Assembly (NCBI GenBank): GCA_013289825.1 | Contig: JABCZF010000016.1 | Coordinates: forward strand, 1 to 64,000 | Direction of reading: 5' to 3' | Length of the DNA: 64,000 nucleotides | Source of the DNA: Acidobacteriota bacterium | GTDB taxonomy: Bacteria; Acidobacteriota; Terriglobia; Acidiferrales; UBA7541 | Shown: in pieces, positions 43,661-52,188 of the stretch | Layout: the number at the start of each line of letters is the position of its first letter | Position numbering within the stretch: the stretch's first letter is position 1 | Made by a program: the position numbers and the translations under genes | The notes under the pieces: model-generated | Database searches by the model: none | Seen by the model: only the letters and a program-made list of their open reading frames with translations | What the model was told of the DNA's origin: nothing

Positions 43661-46627
43661 TTGCCGTTCGGAGTTTTGGCGTTTCGGGTCACCTGGATCG
43701 CGGCCTTCTTTCTGTCGCTCGCATCCAGCTCACCAGCAGCAACGCAAAAAAACCTCCTCGCGGAGCCGTCTGCATCCGCGGACCCGCGACGGTTGTCCCG
43801 AGGCTCCGATTCTGATTCGAGGAAAACCGATTTCGCTACAACCGGCGAGCCGGCAACGGCCCAATCAGGCGCGCCGCAAGCTGCCAACGGCCAGCCGCAA
43901 GGTGTTATCGAACGCATCGAATTCTATGGCAACCGCAGAATCCGCAGCGACACGCTGAAAGCGCGCATCTTCAGCCGCGAAGGCGATCCCTACAATGAAG
44001 AGACTCTGCGCCGCGATTTTCAGGCCCTCTGGAACACGCAGTTCTTCGAGGACGTAAAGCTGCGCGTGGAAGATTCACCGGACCGCGCCGACGGCAAGAT
44101 CATCATTTTCGATGTGAAAGAGCGCCCGCAAATCCGGCGCATCCGCTACGACGGCAATCATTCGATTTCGGAATCGGATATTCTCGACCGTTTTAAAGAG
44201 CGCAAAGTCGGCCTATCGGTCGAAAGCCCGTTCGACCCCACGAAAATCAAAAAAGCCGAAGTGGTGCTGAAGGAATTGCTCGGGGAACACGGCCGCCAAT
44301 TTGCGAAGATTACGCCGCAGTACGAACGCATCGCTTCGAGCAACGCAGTAATCCTGGTCTTCAAGATTGACGAGGGCCCCAAAGTTAAAGTCGGCTCAAT
44401 CAAGTTTGTGGGGAACCACGCATTTAGCGACCGCAAGCTGATCCGCGCTATGAAACACGACCGGCCCTACGGAATTCCCCTGTACTTCATGGACATCCCC
44501 GTTTTGACCAAGACCTACGACCGCGAAAAACTCAACGAGGATCTGGAAGTCGGCGTCCGCGGCCTGTACCAGGACAACGGTTACTTCCGTGTCGTGGTGG
44601 CCCCCAACGGACCGGTCTTAGAGAACATGGATGTTCCGCACAAGGGTGTTCCGCTGCCCGGACTGAAGCCCCACATCGGTAAGGCTGTCAACATCACCAT
44701 CAAGATCGAAGAAGGCGAGCAGTACCGGATGGGAACCCTCAAGATCGTCAGCTCGGACCCGGACAAAGCCCTTTCGCTCAAGGTCGAGCCACTGAAGGCT
44801 CTCTTCCCGATGAAAGAAGGCGATGTCCTCAATGTGGACAAGCTCCGCAAAGCGCTGAAGAACTACACCGATGCTTACGGGCAGTACGGTTTCATCGATT
44901 TTACCGCCGAGCCGGATTTCGACATTGACGATGCCGCACGAAAGATCAATCTTACGCTGCACTTCGACGAACAAAAGCAGTACTACGTTCGCCGCATCAA
45001 TTTCAGCGGCAACACCACCACGCGCGACAAAGTCATCCGCCGTGAGCTGCTGATCGACGAAGGCCAGCTCTTCAACAAGCGCTATTGGGACATCAGTATT
45101 CTGCGCCTGAACCAGCTCAACTATTTCGACAAAATCGAAGCCGACAAGGCCGTCGAACTGCAGAAGAACAGCAAAGACGGCACCGTGGACATTAATCTTA
45201 AGCTCAAGGAAAAAGGCAAACAGTCCATCGGTCTGCAAGGCGGCGTCAGCGGCTTGGCGGGGGGCTTTATCGGCCTCACGTATCAGACCAACAACTTCCT
45301 CGGCTTAGGCGAAACGCTCACGCTGTCAGCGCAATTTGGCGCTTACCAGCGCACCTTGCAATTCGGCTTCACGGAACCTTATCTCTTTGACCGCCCCATT
45401 TCGACTGGATTCACGGTCTTCTCGAGCAAGTACAATTTCAACCAGGCCCAGCAGGAAGCCCAGTTCACTGGCCAGCAGGTCAGCGTCAATCCGCAATTCA
45501 TCCAGAATTACGATCAGAACAGCACAGGATTTACGTCTTTCGCAAGTTATCCGCTGAAACGGTTTTCTTTCGCCAGGCTCGGCCTTTCCTATGGCCTGAC
45601 GCGCACGAATATCACTGCGTTCAATGCGGCCTCCACCCTGTTATTCGAACAATTGCAGTTCCGCGCCATCGCCGGTCCCAGCGCGCTCAACGGAATCGTC
45701 TCGAGCACCATTACTCCCTCCATCAGTTACAACACCATTGATAATCCGATTAACGCGACGAAGGGTAAGAGTTTCTTTTATTCGGTGTCCTTTGTGGGCG
45801 GGCCTTTGGGGGGCAACGTAAAAACGATCAGCAATGTGTTCGACATCAAGTATTTCCATCCGATTAACAAGCGCCGCAACGCCGTCGGCCTGCACTTCAC
45901 GACCGCCTATATCACCGGATTCGGCGGCGGAGAAGTACCCCCCTTCAGCCGTTTCTACATGGGCGGCGAAAACGATGTTCGCGGTTTCGACATTCGCTCT
46001 ATTTCGCCGGTGGTCTTCATTCCCACGGTGACCGCGCAAACCCTTTCCTATCACGATCCCACTTCCGCCGGGCTGACGCGATCGATCAGTCTGCCCGTCC
46101 TGGTGTACACCGCGACTTTGCCAGGCGGCGACTATCAAACCTCAGGTAACATCGAATATCGCATCCCCATTGCCGGTCCTGTTACCATGTCTCTGTTCGC
46201 CGACGCCGGCACGGATGGAATTTTCAAAACCAGTGCCTTACACCTGGACCCCACCGGCATAGAGAATATAAAATCCACGTTTCCAAGCGCGCCCCTTACC
46301 AAGACCCTCGGCATTTTTCCCGGAACAAACTTCCGCATCCGAGACTCCGCGGGTATCGAGTTTGGCGTCAATCTTCCGATCGTGCAGGCGCCTTTCCGCA
46401 TTTATTACGCCTATAATCTGAACAGACTGCACTCGCAAATCGCCGCCCCACTTCCATTCGTTAACCAAACCACGCTCGCGAACTGGAAGAACACGCTCGA
46501 CGCCATAACTCCGAATATCTGGGAGACCGAAATCGCGCCTCAACTTGTGTTCTTGAACAATCCCGGGCGGCTGAACTATTTCGAGCCGAAAACGACATTT
46601 CGTTTCACCGTAGGAAAAACCTTTTAG
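43661..46627 (+). CDS. bamA: Outer membrane protein assembly factor BamA
   Basis: This 988-residue Omp85 protein inserts beta-barrel proteins into the outer membrane. TTG 43661 has AGGAGAG 5 nt upstream and gives a clean signal peptide (WIAAFFLSLASSSPAAT). A Ser/Asp-rich linker is followed by POTRA domains at about 80-510: IERIEFYGNRRIRSDTLKARIFSREGD begins the first, with later RRIRYDGNHSISESDILDRF and VGSIKFVGNHAFSD. The barrel contains the L6 motif VRGFDIRSISPV and ends in FRFTVGKTF with the terminal Phe. The position between clpC and a large lipoprotein gene, followed by skp, is the common BamA-Skp neighbourhood. Confidence 0.95.
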   Translation: MPFGVLAFRVTWIAAFFLSLASSSPAATQKNLLAEPSASADPRRLSRGSDSDSRKTDFATTGEPATAQSGAPQAANGQPQGVIERIEFYGNRRIRSDTLKARIFSREGDPYNEETLRRDFQALWNTQFFEDVKLRVEDSPDRADGKIIIFDVKERPQIRRIRYDGNHSISESDILDRFKERKVGLSVESPFDPTKIKKAEVVLKELLGEHGRQFAKITPQYERIASSNAVILVFKIDEGPKVKVGSIKFVGNHAFSDRKLIRAMKHDRPYGIPLYFMDIPVLTKTYDREKLNEDLEVGVRGLYQDNGYFRVVVAPNGPVLENMDVPHKGVPLPGLKPHIGKAVNITIKIEEGEQYRMGTLKIVSSDPDKALSLKVEPLKALFPMKEGDVLNVDKLRKALKNYTDAYGQYGFIDFTAEPDFDIDDAARKINLTLHFDEQKQYYVRRINFSGNTTTRDKVIRRELLIDEGQLFNKRYWDISILRLNQLNYFDKIEADKAVELQKNSKDGTVDINLKLKEKGKQSIGLQGGVSGLAGGFIGLTYQTNNFLGLGETLTLSAQFGAYQRTLQFGFTEPYLFDRPISTGFTVFSSKYNFNQAQQEAQFTGQQVSVNPQFIQNYDQNSTGFTSFASYPLKRFSFARLGLSYGLTRTNITAFNAASTLLFEQLQFRAIAGPSALNGIVSSTITPSISYNTIDNPINATKGKSFFYSVSFVGGPLGGNVKTISNVFDIKYFHPINKRRNAVGLHFTTAYITGFGGGEVPPFSRFYMGGENDVRGFDIRSISPVVFIPTVTAQTLSYHDPTSAGLTRSISLPVLVYTATLPGGDYQTSGNIEYRIPIAGPVTMSLFADAGTDGIFKTSALHLDPTGIENIKSTFPSAPLTKTLGIFPGTNFRIRDSAGIEFGVNLPIVQAPFRIYYAYNLNRLHSQIAAPLPFVNQTTLANWKNTLDAITPNIWETEIAPQLVFLNNPGRLNYFEPKTTFRFTVGKTF

Positions 46628-46724
46628 CCGCGCGGAGCGGCGCAGAAATTCGAATCGTCTGGGAAAAATCTGGTCGGCGCGGCCGCAACCTTCGCGGCGC
46701 ACGTGAACTTGGGAGGCAAGGGAA

Positions 46725-49700
46725 ATGAAGTTGTGGAAGATTTCGAGTTATCTGACGCTGGCAGTCTTGGCGCCCTGCATGCTCCTTAGCGGATGCGGGG
46801 GCAGCAGCAACGGCGCCATCGTAACTACCGTTTCGCTTAACTCATCCGTGGTAAGCGACGTACTCATTTTGGGGCAGTCGACGACCCTCACCGCCGCGGT
46901 TACAGGACCGAGCAACACGGATGTTACCTGGGTGGGTTGCACCTATACGACCACCACCACCAATTCTTCGGGCTCACCCGTAGTGGCCACAGCCAAAGCT
47001 TGTCCTACGGACGGTTCCTTCGGCACGCTATCGAACGAACAGACTGCCGGCCCCACCCCCACCGCGACATTCACCGCCCCGTTGGTGCTCCCGGATCCAA
47101 CTAAGTTTCCCTTGCTCGCTATCATCATCACCGTGCAGGCCGTGGGGGACTCCAGCAAGCACGGCACCCAGACCATCACGCTGCACATCGACTCGGGCAT
47201 CGCGGTCAGTCTCGTACCTGCAACTGCAGCCGTGCCCACGAACGAAAAGCAGCCCTTTTTTGCCATCCTGACAAACGACCTTAAAACCCAGGGCGTGACC
47301 TGGACGCTCACACAGACGACTCCCAGCAACACCACCCCCACGACCCCCAACATATTTGCGGGGCTTCCCACCTGCACCGTGACCGGTAATGCCACCGGAT
47401 GCGGCTCGATTGATACGAACGGAATCTACAGTGCTCCTACCGCTGTGCCTACTGCCAGCGTGCCTGCGAACGCCAGCACCACGCCTACCAACGTCACTAT
47501 TGTCGCGACCTCTGTCGAGGACCCCACGCGCTTCGCCACCGGCACCATCACCATCACGGCCGGCGGGCCCATCACCTTTAACGGAATCAGTCCCACCATC
47601 GCTCCGCAAGGCGCCGCGTATTGGGACATTTATTTGAACGCGCCCGGCGTATCTTCGGCTTCCACGATCACGCTGACAGACGCGCATAACGGTACAACGA
47701 TACTCAACTCGGCAACCAGCCAGATCAAAGTGCTGTTTCCGATTCCAACCGGGACCGTCACAAATCCGCCCTCGACAGGCGCCCGTGTGCGCCTCTTCTC
47801 GAATAATCTGGCTGTGGCGGGCCCGGTCACGGTCTCTGTGACCGACCCCGGCGAACCGGTCACGACAACTGCCGGAGGGGTCTTCACCTACAACATCTTG
47901 CCGGTACGCCTGACGACTTTGGCTTCATCTCCGAATGACATCGTCCAGGGGGCCGTGTCTTCAGGCACTATCCCTGTGACGATTGACGGAGGTTACTTCG
48001 GACCGGGCGGCCAGCTTGCCAACGTATTTTTTGACAACACCATTCCCGCCACGACCAACGGCCAGGGGCAGCCTCTGTCAACCGCTCGGCAACTGCAGGT
48101 ACAGTTGCCCGTCGGTCCAATTAACTCTGGGCTCCCCGGACTCTATTCTCTTTCTGTCTCAAGTGACTCGCTGCCAGCTCCGTTTGCAGCTAACCCCGCT
48201 GTCACGGATTTGGCCGTGTTCCCGAACTATTCGGTGGCTCCGCCCGTGCTGGCAGGTACTGTTATGGGTGTGGGCACCAATCCAAGCGCCATAGATATTG
48301 ATTCCACGCTGGGAGTGGTGGTGGTCGCCGAGACGGGTTCAAATGCCGTGCAGTTCTACAGTATTGGGACCGGTACGCTGACGCCAATAGGCGGTCCGGT
48401 GGCCGTGGGCAAGGTTCCCACGGGTCTCTCCGTGAATCGCACCAACCACACTGTTGCGGTGGTCAACTACCAGGATCAAAGCGTGACCGTTCTCCCCATC
48501 CCCGGGGCGCTCGTTCAGGCTCCTGGTACTCCGTTCACTCTCGATATTTCCGGTGTGCTCGGGGGCCAGGTCTCCCCGGCACCGTTGCCATACGCGATTG
48601 GCGTGGATCCTGACACGAATATGGCGGTGGTGGCCTATTCCTCGACCTCGGCCTCTTCAGCAGCGAATCTCGGCTTCCTCCTCAATTTGAATACTGGCAG
48701 CGCGCCGCCATTTGGATGCATTAATGATACGACGGCCAACAAGAACCCTGGCCCATGCGTCTCGGCGCAGGTCACTCTAAACACGGGCGCCTATCCACAA
48801 GTGGCCATGGCGCCTCACGGCCACCTCGCATTCGTAACCCCGGGGGGTTCAGGTATTTTGCAAGGCGTGGATGTGACTAAAGCTTCAAGTTCGGCCCAAA
48901 TTCAAACGCTCACGATCGCCGCCGGAATCGTGACGGCGACTACCACCAAAGCGAATGGTTTAGTGCCGGGAAATTCCGGCACAGTCCTGATCACTGGTGT
49001 GCCCGGGCCCGGAATGCCGGGCAATAGCACCACCGTGAACTTCAACGGCGTCTTCACCGTCGCCGCTGTCAGTGACACCAGCTTCACTTATTTCGTGGGC
49101 TCGACGGCCAGCGGCACCGTGACTCTCACTCCTGACACCAACGGGAATACCGGAGCCACGGTGTTCTTTAGCACTCCGAATTTGATTTTTGGGGGCCTTT
49201 CACCGTTTACGCAGGGCATCGCCATCAATCCCGTCACCAACACCGCCGCGCTTGCCGATGCCAATGCCACCGGCTCCAATGGGCCGCAGATCAATTTGAT
49301 CAATAACCTAGATCAGACCGTCAGCTCAATATCCTTTTTTGCTACGTGCACGTTTTATACCAGCACGCTCCCGTGCGTCAATTCCGCCGAGCTGCTGGGC
49401 ACGGCAGACGTAGCTTGGCAGCCGTACTCCAACGCCATCGTTTCCTATAACCCCGGTATCAACCAGGTTTCCGTTTCCGATCCCGTCAGCGCCAGGCGTT
49501 ACGCTTTTGTTTGTAATGCCGCGCCTTCGGCTTGCCTGGTAAACCCGCAAGACCCGGCGCACCAAACCATCTTCAACGGCCAAACCACCTTAGCGGGAAC
49601 AGGCACGGCCAAACTTGCTGTCACCAATGGCACCACCAACTCACTCACTCTTTTCGGCGGCATTGCGGTCGATCCCGCCTCGAACCAAGCCTTCGTCGTG

Positions 49701-51173
49701 ATGTCCGGAAGCAGCCAGATCGACATCATCAATCTCGGCCCGTCGCCCACGAATCAGCTGAAGGCGGTGCAGATAACCGAGATTCTAGTGCCTAGCCCTA
49801 ATCCTGGACCTGGCGTTATTGGGGGTATTCCCAATGCGACCGTTCCGCAGGGAACGCTCACCTCGACAACCGATTTGACTGGCGTCCAAATCTTTGGTTC
49901 GGGTTTTGATGCCTCGACCCAGGTCCGGTTGGACGGCACGGCCATTCCCGTCGCCAACGTTCAATTAGTTAGCAGCAGGCAGCTAACGGTCACGATTCCG
50001 GCTGCGAATCTATCGTTCCCCCACCGCTACGCGCTCGACGTGGTTACTCCCGACACGGTCAGCGGGAGCCCGCAATCCAACGCAACGGACTTTTTCGTGA
50101 TTCAAGCCGTTGACATGACCTCCGTCTGCACTCCGGCCGTGCCAAACACTCAACACCCCAGCTCCGTGGCCATCGCCGACCAGCTCGCCAACGGACCGTT
50201 CTCCCCCATCGCCGTGGTCAGCAACAGTGGCTGCAATAACATCTCGGTGATCGATATCAATCCGACGGTGACCGCGAACGGGTCCACGTCGCAAAACCCC
50301 AGCTTCGGCAAGATTCTCAACACCATTGCCGTAGGCCAAACTCCGCAAGGGGTGGCCGTGAGCCAGCCCTTTGGCCTTGCCGTGGTGGCAAATAATGGCG
50401 ATGGCACGGTTTCCATCGTCAATCTGCTGACGAATTCGCTTGCTGTTCCTTCTGTTGCCACCGGGACTAGCCCGGCAGGAGTGGCCATTAACGATGCGAC
50501 GGGTGCGGCCATCGTCGCCAACACCGGCTCGAATACCATCTCTGAGATAAACCTGGGTCTGCTTTTCGGAGCCACGCCGGCAACAACGCTTACGCCCGTG
50601 AGCGCCGGCGGCTTCCAACAGCCCACGGCCGTGGCCATCGATCCGGATCGCGGCACGAACAATCAAGGCATCGCCGTGGTCACTGCGTTGGGGCTCGCCC
50701 CCGGGGCGCCAACCCAAGGGGAACTGCAAGTCGTGGACATTGGCTTGGCCACTCCCATTCTTAGCACCATTGTGTCGCCCGGCAGTGTGACTGCGCCGGC
50801 GACTGGTATTGTCTTTGACCCCACGGTGTTCACCGGGACAGCCAACAACGGCGTGTTCTATGCCAGTTCCAGCGGCGGCAACCTGATCTCGTCCTTCAAC
50901 CCGGACAACCCAAACCAGATCAACAGCGTAAATGTCGGCATCAATCCGACCGCTCTGGCGCTGAATCCAGAGACCGGAGCAATCTTAACCACGAACCTTG
51001 CGGGCAAAACGACATCTTTCGTCGATACCACCTCGAGTCCTTTGAAGACCGTCAAGACCATTGGTCTTCCGGGCTCCGGTCAGTTCGGCGTGGCCATTGA
51101 CCAATTTACGAATCTCGCCGTCATCGTGGATCAAGCCAACAACCGGCTGCTGATCTTCCCGATGCCGAACTAG
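46725..51173 (+). CDS. Very large surface lipoprotein with TIG and beta-propeller-like repeats
   Basis: This 1482-residue exported protein has a lipoprotein signal peptide (LTLAVLAPCMLLSGCGG; lipobox LSGC). Ser/Thr-rich Ig-like strands fill residues 25-290. TIG/IPT-like modules are at about 290-400 and 1040-1110 (GVQIFGSGFDASTQVRLDG). YVTN-like beta-propeller blades occur at about 510-700 and again at 1150-1480, for example VVVAETGSNAVQFYSIGTGT, LAVVANNGDGTVSIVN and IVANTGSNTISEINLG. The propeller parts resemble quinoprotein-type repeats without clear metal ligands. It sits between bamA and skp and may be a BamA substrate or a surface scaffold. Confidence 0.85.
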   Translation: MKLWKISSYLTLAVLAPCMLLSGCGGSSNGAIVTTVSLNSSVVSDVLILGQSTTLTAAVTGPSNTDVTWVGCTYTTTTTNSSGSPVVATAKACPTDGSFGTLSNEQTAGPTPTATFTAPLVLPDPTKFPLLAIIITVQAVGDSSKHGTQTITLHIDSGIAVSLVPATAAVPTNEKQPFFAILTNDLKTQGVTWTLTQTTPSNTTPTTPNIFAGLPTCTVTGNATGCGSIDTNGIYSAPTAVPTASVPANASTTPTNVTIVATSVEDPTRFATGTITITAGGPITFNGISPTIAPQGAAYWDIYLNAPGVSSASTITLTDAHNGTTILNSATSQIKVLFPIPTGTVTNPPSTGARVRLFSNNLAVAGPVTVSVTDPGEPVTTTAGGVFTYNILPVRLTTLASSPNDIVQGAVSSGTIPVTIDGGYFGPGGQLANVFFDNTIPATTNGQGQPLSTARQLQVQLPVGPINSGLPGLYSLSVSSDSLPAPFAANPAVTDLAVFPNYSVAPPVLAGTVMGVGTNPSAIDIDSTLGVVVVAETGSNAVQFYSIGTGTLTPIGGPVAVGKVPTGLSVNRTNHTVAVVNYQDQSVTVLPIPGALVQAPGTPFTLDISGVLGGQVSPAPLPYAIGVDPDTNMAVVAYSSTSASSAANLGFLLNLNTGSAPPFGCINDTTANKNPGPCVSAQVTLNTGAYPQVAMAPHGHLAFVTPGGSGILQGVDVTKASSSAQIQTLTIAAGIVTATTTKANGLVPGNSGTVLITGVPGPGMPGNSTTVNFNGVFTVAAVSDTSFTYFVGSTASGTVTLTPDTNGNTGATVFFSTPNLIFGGLSPFTQGIAINPVTNTAALADANATGSNGPQINLINNLDQTVSSISFFATCTFYTSTLPCVNSAELLGTADVAWQPYSNAIVSYNPGINQVSVSDPVSARRYAFVCNAAPSACLVNPQDPAHQTIFNGQTTLAGTGTAKLAVTNGTTNSLTLFGGIAVDPASNQAFVVMSGSSQIDIINLGPSPTNQLKAVQITEILVPSPNPGPGVIGGIPNATVPQGTLTSTTDLTGVQIFGSGFDASTQVRLDGTAIPVANVQLVSSRQLTVTIPAANLSFPHRYALDVVTPDTVSGSPQSNATDFFVIQAVDMTSVCTPAVPNTQHPSSVAIADQLANGPFSPIAVVSNSGCNNISVIDINPTVTANGSTSQNPSFGKILNTIAVGQTPQGVAVSQPFGLAVVANNGDGTVSIVNLLTNSLAVPSVATGTSPAGVAINDATGAAIVANTGSNTISEINLGLLFGATPATTLTPVSAGGFQQPTAVAIDPDRGTNNQGIAVVTALGLAPGAPTQGELQVVDIGLATPILSTIVSPGSVTAPATGIVFDPTVFTGTANNGVFYASSSGGNLISSFNPDNPNQINSVNVGINPTALALNPETGAILTTNLAGKTTSFVDTTSSPLKTVKTIGLPGSGQFGVAIDQFTNLAVIVDQANNRLLIFPMPN

Positions 51174-51230
51174 GTTGCCGTGGGAACCTGAACAGCGAAT
51201 GCGCCGCAGCCGGCGACGCGCGCTTTCTGA

Positions 51231-51260
51231 TTGCAGCAGCACGAGCGGCTCGGCTATACT
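51231..51260 (+). promoter_or_regulatory. Promoter of the second skp/ompH gene
   Basis: TTGCAG (51231-51236) and TATACT (51255-51260) are separated by 18 bp, about 115 nt upstream of the GTG start. The gene can thus be expressed apart from bamA and the lipoprotein gene. Confidence 0.6.
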
Positions 51261-51380
51261 CCAAGGTTTGTGTAGTGCCCGCGGATGGCGCAGGCAAGCG
51301 GAAAAAGTTTCAAGCCAATCAAAGATTGGTTCCGGTTGGTCTCGATTTCATCGGGACCACCCGAAAACAAGGAGAATAAA

Positions 51381-52034
51381 GTGACTTTGAGAATTGTTTT
51401 GAGATCCGCTGCTCTCGCCGCAGCATGTCTGCTCGGCACAGCAGCAACTTGGGCACAGGCCGCGCCCGCCGCCGCCGCGGCCGCCGCACCGGTCAAGTCC
51501 GTGGGCATCATCAATCTGCGAGGCGCCATTGGGAGCACCGCCGAGGGTAAGCAGGCATCCGCCGAATTGCAGTCGCAGTTCGCTCCGCGCTCTTCTGAGA
51601 TCGACGCGATGACGAAGCAGATCAATGATCTGCAGCAAAAGCTCCAGGCCGGTCAGGGAAAGCTGAGCCAAGAGGAAGAAACGCGCCTCACGGCCGAAGG
51701 CCAACGTCTCACGCAGCGCCTTGATCGCCGCCGCAATGATTTTCAGGAGGACGCCACCGCTGCGCAACAGGAAGTGCTCGAGCGCATCGGCCGCAAGATG
51801 GTAGACGTTCTTGACCGCTACGCCCGCGAGAACGGTTTCAGCGTGGTTCTGGATACCTCCGGCCAGAATTCGCCAATCCTCTACGCCTCAAATCAGGTCG
51901 ATGTTACGCAGGACATCATCCGCCTCTATGATCAGCAGTACCCCGTTAAGACGGGCGCGGCGCCGGCGGCGGCCAAGCCCGCTACACCCAAACCAGCCAC
52001 TCCTCCGCCAGCTACGAAGCCGCCTCAGCAGTAA
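51381..52034 (+). CDS. Skp/OmpH-like periplasmic chaperone (copy 2)
   Basis: This exported protein of 217 residues has a signal peptide (LRSAALAAACLLGTAATWAQA), the strand SVGIINLRGAIGSTAEGKQ, a coiled-coil arm at about 65-145 (DAMTKQINDLQQKLQAGQ), a C-terminal cap (ENGFSVVLDTSGQNSPILY) and a Pro/Ala/Lys-rich tail. GTG 51381 has AAGGAGA upstream. Its coiled-coil and cap are closely similar to the copy at 8618-9247, down to RLYDQ-YPVK, so the two are paralogues. Its place after bamA makes it the likely main Skp. Confidence 0.88.
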   Translation: MTLRIVLRSAALAAACLLGTAATWAQAAPAAAAAAAPVKSVGIINLRGAIGSTAEGKQASAELQSQFAPRSSEIDAMTKQINDLQQKLQAGQGKLSQEEETRLTAEGQRLTQRLDRRRNDFQEDATAAQQEVLERIGRKMVDVLDRYARENGFSVVLDTSGQNSPILYASNQVDVTQDIIRLYDQQYPVKTGAAPAAAKPATPKPATPPPATKPPQQ

Positions 52035-52071
52035 TTCGCTCGAAGGCCAGGCTACAATACTTTCTATTGTC

Positions 52072-52105
52072 AAAACGCCTCCGGCAAGCGCGGGGGCGTT
52101 TTCTT
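52072..52105 (+). terminator. Intrinsic terminator after the second skp/ompH gene
   Basis: AAAACGCC (52072-52079) and GGCGTTTT (52095-52102) form an 8-bp stem whose 3' strand runs into a T-rich tail (TTTTCTTT). The 15-nt loop is GC-rich. It lies 37 nt after the stop codon. Confidence 0.65.
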
Positions 52106-52188
52106 TCGAGAACAAGACTGCCTCCTGTTGCCGCGCTCTTTTTCAAGCGGCGCGGTTGACAACCTGGAGAGCTGGGAGAGTTTTCGAG

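Noticed and set aside
47000..51000. Long minus-strand frames opposite the large lipoprotein
   Set aside because: They mirror the codon bias of the plus-strand gene, have no ribosome sites and show no protein-family content.
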